Positions 38,901 to 48,769 of a stretch of 64,000 nucleotides of DNA are shown here, piece after piece; position 1 is the stretch's first letter; each line of letters starts with the position of its first letter. Origin of the DNA: Nitrospira sp. CG24A (GTDB lineage: Bacteria > Nitrospirota > Nitrospiria > Nitrospirales > Nitrospiraceae); the NCBI GenBank assembly GCA_002869925.2, contig NEWT02000029.1:143070-207069 (forward strand). The letters run 5' to 3'. The notes under the pieces are model-generated. The model saw nothing but the letters and a program-made list of their open reading frames with translations. It did no database searches and was not told where the DNA came from. Both the position numbers and the translations under genes were made by a program.

Positions 38901-40022
38901 CTAAAGGGGGATCAGTTTGAGGTCGAGCATTCGTTCGATAAGCCAGGCACAGGCGAGGGCGGCGATGCCGAGTGAACCGCTGACCAGCACCAGACGCTGA
39001 TAGGTCCAGGAATTTCTTAAGCCGTAGGCCAGCGGCAGGAACATGGCGACGATCGCGAGCTGCCCCACCTCAACTCCCAGGTTGAAACTCACCAAGCTCA
39101 GCGCCAGAGATCCTCTCGGCAGACCGAGGTCGCTGAGGACGCTCGCAAAGCCGAAGCCATGGATCAGGCCAAAGAAAAAGGCGATCACTCGACGTCGTTG
39201 GGCAAGGGCCGGATAGAGATTGGAGATGCCCGCGAAGACGACCGATGCGGCAATCGCCGATTCGACCAGCCGCGATGGAAGCGCAATGAGACCTACAGTG
39301 GCCATGCCGAGGGTGATCGAGTGGGCAATCGTAAAGGCCGTGACGATTGCGAGGACTTCCCAGAACGCTGACAAGAAGTCCGGGGTTGGCTCCCACCGGC
39401 CTGCCACCCTCCGCAAGACGGCGGGCAACAGTAACGCGAGCAGAAACAACACATGGTCGTAGCCCATCCAGATATGCCAGATACCTTCGTGCGCGTATTG
39501 TTGAACCTGATTCCACATCGAGGTTTCGCTGATTGTGAACTGTCGGGTCGGCGATTCTTGGCTGAAGATGGCGGTCGTAGTGTCTCCCTCATGAGTCAGA
39601 CGGAGGAGTCCTTTGTGTTGAGCGTCCAGATCGAACAGCAGTCGATAGTCGGCCTGAAGCGTCTCAATGGTGCTCGGACAGGTCATCGTAAAGAGCAGGA
39701 CGGCGTAGGCGCCGTCCGTGTGGTTGTCGATCAGCTGGCGAGGCGCTTGCGCGGGGCAGTGTGTCTCGCCGGATGTGATGGTGAGGCGTGAGAGCGCGTA
39801 CGCGGCAATCTCGTCGTGTCTAGACCGGACTTCACCCCATGTGATCGCACCGTCTCCGTTGGCATCTAATCCGATTGCATCGTCAAGGTCTCGCAAAGCA
39901 ATATCCCATCTGACGTCAATGCGATCCTGCTGCACGGTGAGCGAGAGCAGGCTGTCGCTGGGCTTGTGAGCCCAGGCGGGAGTGGTGAGCAGAAGCAATG
40001 CGATGGTGAGGATCAGACGCAT
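38901..40022 (-). CDS. HupE/UreJ family protein
   Basis: HIWMGYDHVLFLLALLLPAVLRR, FTIAHSITLGMATVG, FFFGLIHGFGFASVL; luminal DANGDGAITWGEV. Confidence 0.9.
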   Translation of the reverse strand: MRLILTIALLLLTTPAWAHKPSDSLLSLTVQQDRIDVRWDIALRDLDDAIGLDANGDGAITWGEVRSRHDEIAAYALSRLTITSGETHCPAQAPRQLIDNHTDGAYAVLLFTMTCPSTIETLQADYRLLFDLDAQHKGLLRLTHEGDTTTAIFSQESPTRQFTISETSMWNQVQQYAHEGIWHIWMGYDHVLFLLALLLPAVLRRVAGRWEPTPDFLSAFWEVLAIVTAFTIAHSITLGMATVGLIALPSRLVESAIAASVVFAGISNLYPALAQRRRVIAFFFGLIHGFGFASVLSDLGLPRGSLALSLVSFNLGVEVGQLAIVAMFLPLAYGLRNSWTYQRLVLVSGSLGIAALACAWLIERMLDLKLIPL

Positions 40023-41215
40023 CAGGATTGTTCCTCCGGAAACTGAGCGACCAGCTGCTGTAGGCGCATGTCTTCGACATGATTGGTGTGAAGCCAGTCG
40101 ATGACCGGTCTGGCTGCGTTCCAGCTGCCGACTGCTAGTGCACTTTCAAGTAGAAGCCGCGCGTCCCAAGGCTCTTTTTGGATTGCCCAATTAGTTTGCG
40201 CGAGGGTGAGTGCCGTCTGCGAATCATGCAGCAGCCCAAGAGTGAAGCGCGCCTCCTCTCGCACATGCACACGGGTGCCTCGTTCTCGACCGGCAGCAAA
40301 GCGGGCTGCGAGTTCGGCGGTATGATTTTTGGACGCGGGAAGATGCAGTGCCTGCTCGGCCAGCGTCAGACGCAAGAGTAATCCGTCGGCTCTGGTCTCA
40401 TGTTGCAAGAGCGTGATGACCTCCTGTGGGCGTCCTTGATCGAGAAGAAAGTCGGCATAGGCGCCTAAGAGATAGTAATTTTTATGACCGAGGCTTCGTG
40501 CATCGAGGAAATGTTTCTCCGCAGCGCTCGCATCTCCTGTGCGCGCGGCCATCTCTGCCAGGACTGTGAGAATCCAGAGTCGTTCGCGCACAGAGATCCC
40601 TGCATGCTCCAGGCTTGCGGTCAGCATCTCGCGGCTTGTGGTTGCCTGGCCGCTCAGGCTGGCAATGTCGGCTAAACAGGTGAGCGCGACATGCCGTCCT
40701 GCCAAGCGAAGCAGTGGCTGACATGCGCGCCGTGCCTCGCCGTATCGTCCCTGGACCTGATAGATCGATGCTCTCGTGAGCCAGGCCTGGGCATTCGCAG
40801 GTTGCATGTTCAGGACGGCATCGAGATCGGCGAGAGCGAGATCGAACTCATGGGCATGTTGACGGATCATGGCCCGCAATAAGAGCGTGGACGATGGGGG
40901 TGTCGGGTGATTCAACCAGGGAGCCAAGACTGCTTGCGCTTGGCCGAGAAACCGTGGATCTCCTTCCGATCGTGACTGCTCGATGAGCATAGTCGCGAGA
41001 GCAACGGCCACATCCATGCTCTGTGGGTCACGCAACAGGCTTGCGCGCAAGGCTCTGATCTCCCGCGCGACGGGATCGGTTGCTTTGACCGTGAGGTGTT
41101 CGAGGACTTGCTTGTCCTGTTGAGGGAGAAAGGGTTCCCCGGAGGTTAATGAAGGCGGGCTCAGTGCGAGCCAGCCCATTGCGATCAGCCAGACCAGTGT
41201 TCGAATTCGATTCAT
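40022..41215 (-). CDS. Tetratricopeptide repeat protein
   Basis: DLALADLDAVLNMQPANAQAWLTRASIYQVQGRYGEARRACQPL. Confidence 0.85.
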   Translation of the reverse strand: MNRIRTLVWLIAMGWLALSPPSLTSGEPFLPQQDKQVLEHLTVKATDPVAREIRALRASLLRDPQSMDVAVALATMLIEQSRSEGDPRFLGQAQAVLAPWLNHPTPPSSTLLLRAMIRQHAHEFDLALADLDAVLNMQPANAQAWLTRASIYQVQGRYGEARRACQPLLRLAGRHVALTCLADIASLSGQATTSREMLTASLEHAGISVRERLWILTVLAEMAARTGDASAAEKHFLDARSLGHKNYYLLGAYADFLLDQGRPQEVITLLQHETRADGLLLRLTLAEQALHLPASKNHTAELAARFAAGRERGTRVHVREEARFTLGLLHDSQTALTLAQTNWAIQKEPWDARLLLESALAVGSWNAARPVIDWLHTNHVEDMRLQQLVAQFPEEQS

Positions 41216-41224
41216 GGCATTCTC

Positions 41225-42115
41225 TTAGTCGCGTGAATAGACAATGGGTATGCGCATCACGACCTGTTGGCGATCCAAGGTGCGATCGAGCAGCATAGGG
41301 AATGCACGTTGCACAAGTCTCATGGCCTCCTGATCTATCCGATCCAATCCAGAACTCTTCACCACTTCGGCCTCCATCAACTCTCCCGTACTGGACACGA
41401 CGGCTTTGACCAGGACTTTGAGACGGCTTGAATTATCAAGGGATGGTCGCGACGATCGCTTGAGTTCTTCCAATCGATGGGACACCGCACGTTGCAACCA
41501 GCTGTAATCCGTTAGTGGCGCAGAGGGTTGCTCGGAGACTACAGCTGGAGTAGGCGAGGAGGAAGCAGGGGGTGCATCCATAGACTGCGTTGGAGCCATC
41601 GCCGTATCGGTTGCTGATGTCGGGGGAGCCGGTATTTCTTGCTCGACTGGAGCCTCGGGTTGTGCAGCCGGCTCATTGCTGACGGGTGATGCGGTTATGT
41701 GTGTGCTGGGCTGTTCGCCCGGCAGGGTTTCTTCTGTGGCCGGTGCCGTCTGTGTGATGGAGGGTGTCGGTGGTGCAGCCAACTGAGACCTCGTGTTGCT
41801 GGATTTTTTTGCGAGGTGAGCCCTGTGTTTCTTGGGAGAGCTGTGTACGTTCGTTAGCGAAGAAATGGAACCGAGGGCTTCGATTTCGGCCGTTCGAAGG
41901 GTCTCGTCTGAGAAAGCTGCGTTGGTATCTGGCTCCTTGGGAGTGGGCTGTTGCGAGAACTCAGTGAATATCACATTCCATTGAAACGGCTCCGAGTAAG
42001 TTAGGGCGGGAAGCTGGCGAAAGGCTACGACGATCGCGCTCAAAAGAATTCCATGAAGGATGAGCGAGAATCCCCACCCTTCCATCCGGTGTCGTTCAAC
42101 GATTCTTGCCTGCAT
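41225..42115 (-). CDS. TonB family energy-transducer protein
   Basis: N-terminal TM, Pro/Ala-rich linker, C-terminal LKVLVKAVVSSTGELMEAEVVKSSGLDRIDQEAMRLVQRAFPM. Confidence 0.88.
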   Translation of the reverse strand: MQARIVERHRMEGWGFSLILHGILLSAIVVAFRQLPALTYSEPFQWNVIFTEFSQQPTPKEPDTNAAFSDETLRTAEIEALGSISSLTNVHSSPKKHRAHLAKKSSNTRSQLAAPPTPSITQTAPATEETLPGEQPSTHITASPVSNEPAAQPEAPVEQEIPAPPTSATDTAMAPTQSMDAPPASSSPTPAVVSEQPSAPLTDYSWLQRAVSHRLEELKRSSRPSLDNSSRLKVLVKAVVSSTGELMEAEVVKSSGLDRIDQEAMRLVQRAFPMLLDRTLDRQQVVMRIPIVYSRD

Positions 42116-42193
42116 GTCCGTTCTCTCGGTTGTTGTACGAATGGCTCAACTGTAGGGTGCCGCGCTCATGCGCGACACCCCCGGTGACTTCTG

Positions 42194-43675
42194 CTAATTG
42201 ATCGATTCCCCTGGATCGATATGGCGACGGTCCCGTCCGTCGAACGGCGTCGGGAGGAAGGGGAAGGCCGTGGCAATACCGTTGGCGGTCTTGCTTCCAC
42301 CCACCGAACCGATATTGAAGTTCACACCGTCTCCCAGGTTCGGCACAGCCGGGTTTGTCAGGATTCCGCCCACGACCCGCAATGCGACATCGGTGACGTC
42401 GTCGTTCGGCCGCCGTCCGTTTGGCCAGCCTGCTTTGTCGGGAGTCGCGTTCCCACTCTGGTCGTGAGCGAGAGGTCCCAGCCGTCTCTGACTGTCTGCT
42501 GCTGTTGGAGGCACGTTCAAATCCACTCGCAGAAGGTCAGACAGGGTTTCGTTGGCCTTGCCCCCACCGCAGACCGGTGGACCCGGGCTGTACCGGAGGA
42601 GCGCGTTGACGAGGTCTTCTCTGTTCGTGGTCGGGAAGCCGGTGGCGAACACCGCGTTCAGCGCAGTCGCCAGTGCCGAGTTGCAGTAGGACGAGACGAA
42701 GTCGGCTTCGTCTTCGGCATCCGTCGCGTTCCATTTATCTTTCATGTTCGTTGGAATGACCAATTCGTTCACCAACGGATTGCCCATTCGGGCCACTTGG
42801 ACGAACCGGGATGAATTGTCCCGATCGCCGTTTTTCTTGATGACCGTGACCTTGGGGCGGCTGGTCGAGGCGTACGCGCCGATGAGTGTATTGCCTTTTG
42901 GCCCCATCAGGTCGCTGATCGGGATTTCCAAGGCAATGGTGTTGACGTTGAAACCGCTAAACGTATCGCGCGCGGCGCCGAGCAACAGCGCGTCGTTCGC
43001 GTCATCAGCTGGTGAGAGGATTGGAGACACATGGAGATTGAGCGTGTCGAAGGTTCCCCCGAGGTCGATGTAGAACGTCTCATCTCGCTGTCCAGCAAAT
43101 ACCCGTCCGCCGTTCTTCAAGGGGAAGATTCCTTTGGCCGCCAGCTGCTCGTAGTTTGGCGTGGTCCGGGCGCCGACGTTCGACGGCACCGCAAACATCG
43201 GGCCGGTTCCCAAGTCTCTGGGTTGTTGGCCAAACCGTACTTCCGATACTGTGTAGTTCTGTCTCACGAGTAATCCCTCGGACCCCGAACCAGCGAGTGC
43301 GGTGATTGGTGGCAGTGCCACATAGGCCAAGGGAAATACATCTCCTGGTTGCCTGATGTCGGTCTTGAAGCGAATTTGATAGGTGATGTTCCCTGCAATG
43401 TTGTTCTTGTTGTTATCGATATGGATCTCGTAGAGCACATCGTCGGAGAAATTGAAATAGTTGGGGCCCGATCCCGGCTCCTGACCTGGAATCACATTCA
43501 TGATCACAATGGCCTTATCTGAATCCTGCCAACTCCTGAATAGATAGAAGTCGGTGATGTCTGCTGCAGGGTCGTTCGCGATCAATGGGGCTTCGCGATG
43601 GCTAGCGGCGAAGACCGGCGTACTGATGCACAGCGCCAGTATCGCCAGGGTGAGTAGTCGAATCTGTCTGGACAT
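42194..43675 (-). CDS. DUF4331 domain-containing protein
   Basis: SHREAPLIANDPAADITDFYLFRSW...NIALEIPISDLMGPKGNTLIGAYAST...FPFLPTPFDGRDRRHI. Confidence 0.9.
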   Translation of the reverse strand: MSRQIRLLTLAILALCISTPVFAASHREAPLIANDPAADITDFYLFRSWQDSDKAIVIMNVIPGQEPGSGPNYFNFSDDVLYEIHIDNNKNNIAGNITYQIRFKTDIRQPGDVFPLAYVALPPITALAGSGSEGLLVRQNYTVSEVRFGQQPRDLGTGPMFAVPSNVGARTTPNYEQLAAKGIFPLKNGGRVFAGQRDETFYIDLGGTFDTLNLHVSPILSPADDANDALLLGAARDTFSGFNVNTIALEIPISDLMGPKGNTLIGAYASTSRPKVTVIKKNGDRDNSSRFVQVARMGNPLVNELVIPTNMKDKWNATDAEDEADFVSSYCNSALATALNAVFATGFPTTNREDLVNALLRYSPGPPVCGGGKANETLSDLLRVDLNVPPTAADSQRRLGPLAHDQSGNATPDKAGWPNGRRPNDDVTDVALRVVGGILTNPAVPNLGDGVNFNIGSVGGSKTANGIATAFPFLPTPFDGRDRRHIDPGESIN

Positions 43676-43720
43676 GGTCGTCTCCTTCTGAACAGCGCCG
43701 CCTTCGGAAGCGGCATTTGG

Positions 43721-43951
43721 TTACAGATCTGGTAATGGTGTCGGCGCAGGTTCCGAATTGGCCTGATTCACCAAGCCAACCTCAGCCGCTGTCAGCGCGT
43801 CAGATTGTGCGACTCGCTGGTCTTCCTCGACCGCGGCCGTCGGCGGCCCACTGGATACGAGAGATGGGTTGTCGCCCCCACTCCCGTTACAACCGGGCAG
43901 TATGCCGATGGCAAGCGCGAGTCCCAGAGCCGATCGTGCAAAGAATTTCAT
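43721..43951 (-). CDS. Small lipoprotein
   Basis: Lipobox-like LALAIGILPGCNGSGGD. Confidence 0.6.
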   Translation of the reverse strand: MKFFARSALGLALAIGILPGCNGSGGDNPSLVSSGPPTAAVEEDQRVAQSDALTAAEVGLVNQANSEPAPTPLPDL

Positions 43952-44006
43952 AGATGCCTCCTAGGGAACGATGTGCCTTGCTGCCGCCAATTGTTGTGAC
44001 TACCTG

Positions 44007-44498
44007 TCAGTGCATAGAGGCCATTGGCTTCTCGACGATGTCGCCCTTCATCGGACCTAGCGCGCCGAGCAATTCGCCTTTCTCGCGCTCAGGGACCTTG
44101 AACTTGTTGAGTGTGGCGACCAGATCGCCGACCAGCGCATCGAAGTCGCTGCTGCTGACGCCCATGCCGGTGTGAGTAGCTTTCATGCTGCGGCCGGTAT
44201 AGGTGCAGGGGCCGCCCGAGGCCTGGCAAATCTGTTCCACCAACAGCATCTTCAATCGTGGGATGTCGGTATTGGCGAATTTCCCATTGATGCGGTTGTC
44301 GCCGGCGACGCGCCCGACGAAATCATCCACGACAGCCGTGATCGCCGGTTTGCCGCCCAAACGATCGTAGAGCGGCTTCTCGGCCATGGCTGCCGATTTT
44401 GACATTGCGGGGCTGGACGTCGATTCCATGGTGTTGCAGCCCGTGACGCTGAGCGCTAATCCACTGATGATGAGATACGAGGCGATTCTAGTCTTCAT
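44007..44498 (-). CDS. Group 1 truncated hemoglobin, lipoprotein-like signal
   Basis: LYDRLGGKPAITAVVDDFVGRVAGDNRINGKFANTDIPRLKMLLVEQICQASGGPCTYTGRSMKATHTGMGVS; lipobox LSVTGC. Confidence 0.9.
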   Translation of the reverse strand: MKTRIASYLIISGLALSVTGCNTMESTSSPAMSKSAAMAEKPLYDRLGGKPAITAVVDDFVGRVAGDNRINGKFANTDIPRLKMLLVEQICQASGGPCTYTGRSMKATHTGMGVSSSDFDALVGDLVATLNKFKVPEREKGELLGALGPMKGDIVEKPMASMH

Positions 44499-44966
44499 GG
44501 CCCTGCCCTCCTGGTGAATGAAAGATGAATGTTGAATGACGCGCGATCTTGTCGACACCTGCCGCGTCTTGATCTTACTTACGAGGCTCGACCGGATTTG
44601 GATGTGTCTGTCTGTTGCTGGGCTCTTTTAGTTGGTGCGATGAGGTGGAATTCCGAAGGGGGGCGAAAAAAACATCCAAACGAGAAATCCAATCTTCCCT
44701 ATCCACTCGTACAAGTAATGGGGGGGCTTTATGTTGGTGATGCCGCTGTCCACGACGCGGCTAGTTCTGCGCGTTTCTCTGCTCGCGAGCACGTAGCTCT
44801 CTCCGTCGCCACCATGGCAGTCTTCGATCTCGCCCCAAACTCACCCAACGCATGAATCCATTTCGTCTGTTGGCTTCGTATGATGCTAGGAATCATGGCG
44901 TTCTGTTGATCGCATGCCCTGAGAGTGCTATGAATACAAAAATCGTGCTATCGCAAGGAGGGTTCC

Positions 44967-45383
44967 ATGAATCAACTTGTCCGGTTCGGCGTCTCGCTAG
45001 ACCAGCGGCTGCTTGAAGAATTCGATCGCCACATCAAACGACGCCGCTACACAAACCGATCGGAAGCGCTTCGTGATCTGATTCGAGACAATCTGGTTGG
45101 ACAAGAGTGGGATGAGAACAAGGAGACTGTGGGCACGATCACTTTTGTGTATGACCACCATGTGCGTGACCTGGCCGGAAAATTGACCGACATTCAACAT
45201 GATTATCAGGGGCAGATCCTTTCCGGCATGCATGTCCATCTCGACCACGACCACTGTCTCGAAGTGCTCGTTGTGAAAGGCAAGGGGTCGGAGATCAAGA
45301 AGGTGGCAGATGCGTTGGTGTCGGTTAAGGGTGTGAAACACGGCAAATTGACGATGACGACAACGGGAAAATCGCTTCGATAG
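44967..45383 (+). CDS. nikR: Nickel-responsive regulator NikR
   Basis: VRFGVSLDQRLLEEFDRHIKRRRYTNRSEALRDLIRD...VYDHHVRDLAGKL...GMHVHLDHDHCLEVLVVKG. Confidence 0.95.
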   Translation: MNQLVRFGVSLDQRLLEEFDRHIKRRRYTNRSEALRDLIRDNLVGQEWDENKETVGTITFVYDHHVRDLAGKLTDIQHDYQGQILSGMHVHLDHDHCLEVLVVKGKGSEIKKVADALVSVKGVKHGKLTMTTTGKSLR

Positions 45384-45409
45384 AACAGGCACACACCCTA
45401 TTCCATACC

Positions 45410-47467
45410 ATGATGGCGAAACGTGCATTCTATTGGGCCGCAGTGTTGTTCGTGATGATGTGCCTCCTGATGGGAGAAGTCGCACGCGCACATGATCCGG
45501 ACCTGCCGGAACTCGATCTGCCGGAAGTCTCGGTGACCGGCGAACGACCGGTCGCGGCATCCTCCCAGCAGTTCATCCCGGACAAAGAAATTCTTCTCCA
45601 ACCGCAGGGACGTCCCTCCCAAGTATTGCGTCTGATTCCCGGGTTCATTGCCGTCGAGCATTCGGGCGGGGCAGGCAAGGCCGATCAATATTTTCTGCGG
45701 GGCTTCGATGCGGACCACGGCACCGACGTTGCCTTCTTCACAGACGGGATGCCGATTAATCTCCGCACCCATGCGCATGGGCAAGGCTATACCGACCTAA
45801 ATTTTATGATTCCCGAAACCATAGAGGGAGTCGACGTCTACAAAGGGGCCTATCTTCCTGAGTATGGCGATTTCGCCACGGCCGGCGCTGTCAATTTCAG
45901 AACGCGACAGGTGGTGCAAGAGGGGGTCGTTCAGGTGTCTGGAGGGCAGTTCGATACACAGCGACATCTGCTCATGTTCTCTCCTACCAAGGAGAAGGTG
46001 CGCACGCTGTTCGCTGCTGAGGGCTATTACACGAACGGCCCGTTTCAGAACGACAATCGTTATCTTCGAACCAATCTCATGGGGAAGATGACGACCAATC
46101 TGTCCGGTCGCGATGAACTCAGTCTCACGGCAACCTTTCACAAATCTCAGTGGAATGGATCAGGCGAAATCCCGTTACGCGCGCTGACGGACGGCACGAT
46201 CGGTCGTTTTGGAGCGATCGACCCCTCGGAAGGAGGCAACACTCTCCGCAGCACCGCCAATATGAACTACCATTACGACACGACATCGGGTGGTCAGTTT
46301 TTTGCGAACGCATACGGACAATATTATCGGCTCGACCTGTTCACAAATTTCACGTTCTTCCTCAACGACCCGGTCAACGGCGACGGGATTCAACAATCAG
46401 ATCGCCGCGTGATGTATGGAGGCGACCTCGGATACAAGCAGCAGGGTCACGTACTGGGTCTGCCGAGTATCGGAACGGTCGGGTTTCAAACCAGAGTCGA
46501 CAACATCCATGCAAGGCTCGGAACTCACAGGACGAGAGTGCCGATTGGGACCACGGCAGACAGCGATATTCTTGAGGCGTCCTATGCTCCGTTCGTGAAG
46601 GCGGAGGTGCAGCCTACGTCATGGATGAGGCTTGTGGGCGGATTACGCGCAGAGACGTTTACGTTCGATGTGCGTAACCGTTGTGCGGCCTGCGCGGACC
46701 AACCAGCCGGACGGACAAGCTCCGGCGTCGTTCTTCCGAAAATGAACCTCATCCTAGGTCCCTGGGCCAATACGGAAATCTTTGCGAACTATGGCGAAGG
46801 CTATCACAGCAACGATGCACGATCGGTCGTCCTGCAGGGAGCCTCATCGCTTGCGCGAGCCAAGAACTATGAAGTAGGGATACGCTCTAAGCCGTGGGGG
46901 CCGGAGGGCGTAGAGTTGATTGCGACGGTATGGGCGTTAGATCTCAAGCAGGAACTCGTGTTTGTCGGCGATGAGGGGACCACCGAGATTCGCGGGGCCA
47001 GCCGGCGGCGAGGTGTTGAGGTCTCAGCGCGCGGCCAAGTGTGGGGGCCACTGTCGTTCAACGGCAGCGTGACCTATACCAAGGCGGAGTTTCGCAATGG
47101 CGATGCGATTCCGTTAGCTCCTGAAGTGACGGCCTATGGAGCCTTGCTCTTGAAATGGCCGGAAGGACTCACGTCGCAATTGCAGGCGACCTATCTGGGG
47201 GTCCGTCCACTCAATGAAGATCGAAGCATCAAGGCTCCCTCGTGGATCGATGTCGATCTGAGCGAACGGTATCAGTTGCCGATCAAGCTGTCTCACGGTC
47301 GGATGGAAGCCTTCCTCTTTGTGCAGAACCTGTTCAACACGAAATGGGAACAGGCCACCTTTGCTTTTGCCTCTCGGCTCCGCAACGAGCCGGCTTCCGT
47401 CACCGACATTCACTTTGTGCCGGGGAATCCAAGAACGTTCATGGGCGGCGTGGCGTGGTACTTTTAG
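45410..47467 (+). CDS. TonB-dependent receptor
   Basis: Signal peptide, plug domain FLRGFDADHGTDVAFFTDGMPINLRTHAHGQGYTDLNFMIPETIEGVDVYKGAY, beta-barrel, C-terminal GGVAWYF. Confidence 0.94.
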   Translation: MMAKRAFYWAAVLFVMMCLLMGEVARAHDPDLPELDLPEVSVTGERPVAASSQQFIPDKEILLQPQGRPSQVLRLIPGFIAVEHSGGAGKADQYFLRGFDADHGTDVAFFTDGMPINLRTHAHGQGYTDLNFMIPETIEGVDVYKGAYLPEYGDFATAGAVNFRTRQVVQEGVVQVSGGQFDTQRHLLMFSPTKEKVRTLFAAEGYYTNGPFQNDNRYLRTNLMGKMTTNLSGRDELSLTATFHKSQWNGSGEIPLRALTDGTIGRFGAIDPSEGGNTLRSTANMNYHYDTTSGGQFFANAYGQYYRLDLFTNFTFFLNDPVNGDGIQQSDRRVMYGGDLGYKQQGHVLGLPSIGTVGFQTRVDNIHARLGTHRTRVPIGTTADSDILEASYAPFVKAEVQPTSWMRLVGGLRAETFTFDVRNRCAACADQPAGRTSSGVVLPKMNLILGPWANTEIFANYGEGYHSNDARSVVLQGASSLARAKNYEVGIRSKPWGPEGVELIATVWALDLKQELVFVGDEGTTEIRGASRRRGVEVSARGQVWGPLSFNGSVTYTKAEFRNGDAIPLAPEVTAYGALLLKWPEGLTSQLQATYLGVRPLNEDRSIKAPSWIDVDLSERYQLPIKLSHGRMEAFLFVQNLFNTKWEQATFAFASRLRNEPASVTDIHFVPGNPRTFMGGVAWYF

Positions 47468-47592
47468 CGGCTGCTGAAAACGCCCTCCAACGGCGTTCTC
47501 GTCTCGCATGAATCCTCAACGTACCCCAGAGGGTACGCCTCCGGTTCATGCATCGCCTGCGGCCTTGTTGGAAGGGCGTTTTGAGCAGCCTG
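47467..47592. repeat. Family-1 palindromic repeat
   Basis: GCGGCTGCTGAAAACGCCCTCC...GTACCCCAGAGGGTACGC...GGGCGTTTTGAGCAGCCTG. Confidence 0.88.
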
Positions 47593-47617
47593 GTGAAACG
47601 AGGGTGGTGATTGGGAA

Positions 47618-48247
47618 TTGAGGAAAATCACACTAGGTTGTAAAGATCTCATGGTTTCATCGAAGTCTGGCACAATTCTCTCACAGTCGTACTTCAGTCG
47701 ACCTACGCTCACGGTGGCGCGGTCGCTTGTGGGAAAATATCTTATCCGTTGCATCGACGGTAGAGAGATCGCGGGAAAGATTGTCGAGGTGGAGGCCTAT
47801 GTCGGATCTCAAGACAGGGCTTGCCATGCGGCGAAAGGGAGGACGCGACGGACGGAGGTGATGTTCGGTCCGGCAGGGGTCGCGTACGTCTACCTCATTT
47901 ACGGAATGTATCATTGCCTGAACGTCGTGACGGAGCGAGCAGAGTTTCCTTCAGCTGTGTTGATCAGGGCGATTGAACTCGATGGGGAGTTGATCGATGG
48001 ACCAGGGCGGCTCTGTCGTGCGCTGCAGATCGATCGCTGTCTCAACCTGGTGGACCTCACGACCGGCGAATGTCTCTGGTTCGAGGATCGAGGGGAAGTG
48101 GTGGGAAGAGGAACGGTAGGCGCGTATCCCAGAATCGGTGTCGATTATGCGGGCACGTGGGCAAAGAAACTCTGGCGATTCAGATTGCGTACGGCCGTTG
48201 CTTCCACGCGGACACGACGCATAAAAAAACAGGGAGGCACCGGATAG
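47618..48247 (+). CDS. DNA-3-methyladenine glycosylase (AAG/MPG family)
   Basis: ARSLVGKYLIRCIDGREIAGKIVEVEAYVGSQDRACHAAKGRTRRTEVMFGPAGVAYVYLIYGMYHCLNVVT; true start probably 47651. Confidence 0.92.
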   Translation: MRKITLGCKDLMVSSKSGTILSQSYFSRPTLTVARSLVGKYLIRCIDGREIAGKIVEVEAYVGSQDRACHAAKGRTRRTEVMFGPAGVAYVYLIYGMYHCLNVVTERAEFPSAVLIRAIELDGELIDGPGRLCRALQIDRCLNLVDLTTGECLWFEDRGEVVGRGTVGAYPRIGVDYAGTWAKKLWRFRLRTAVASTRTRRIKKQGGTG

Positions 48248-48261
48248 GTCCGGTGCCTCCC
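48232..48261. terminator. Bidirectional intrinsic terminator
   Basis: AAAAAAACA-GGGAGGCACCGGA-TAGG-TCCGGTGCCTCCC-TAGTTGTTT between convergent genes. Confidence 0.85.
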
Positions 48262-48285
48262 TAGTTGTTTCCGTAGAGCGGATTG

Positions 48286-48651
48286 CTACTCGATCTTCCG
48301 ATCGCCGGTGATCTTCGTCGCCGAGGTCACCGGAGGGGCGATCTTGATCTGAGGCCCCTGCACAGTCGGGAGCTGATTCGCTCCCTGGCCTGTGGTAATC
48401 CGCTCATTGTCCGTCTTCATAAGATTCTGCTGGGCGCTCTTAAAGGAGTCGGCCGACTTATTCAGCGTACTCTCGCCACGCGCATCCGACTGGCCAGGGT
48501 CGTTGGCGGTCGGCTGGCCCGTCACAGGGCTTCCGCTGTTCTTCATCGGGTAGCCTTCATGCTTGGGGAGGAGCGATGGATTCGCCGAGGCCATCGACAG
48601 CGCAAACAAGACACCGGAGACGGTCGCAACAGTGCCAATTACGAGCTTCAT
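48286..48651 (-). CDS. Small exported hypothetical protein
   Basis: MKLVIGTVATVSGVLFALSMASANPS signal-like start; convergent with glycosylase. Confidence 0.6.
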   Translation of the reverse strand: MKLVIGTVATVSGVLFALSMASANPSLLPKHEGYPMKNSGSPVTGQPTANDPGQSDARGESTLNKSADSFKSAQQNLMKTDNERITTGQGANQLPTVQGPQIKIAPPVTSATKITGDRKIE

Positions 48652-48769
48652 ACGCCTACTCCTTTGAATAAATGATAGTGGCTGGAGAACATAGGTGTTC
48701 AAGTTCAAGGTCAAATCAAGTAGCGGAGATCATAGCCAGGAGGGGGTGGGTCTGTCAAAGGAAGAATGG

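Noticed and set aside
44877-44960. NikR operator upstream of nikR (GTATGA...TCAT or the direct GTGCTAT repeats)
   Set aside because: Spacing and symmetry do not match the known NikR palindromes well enough to call.
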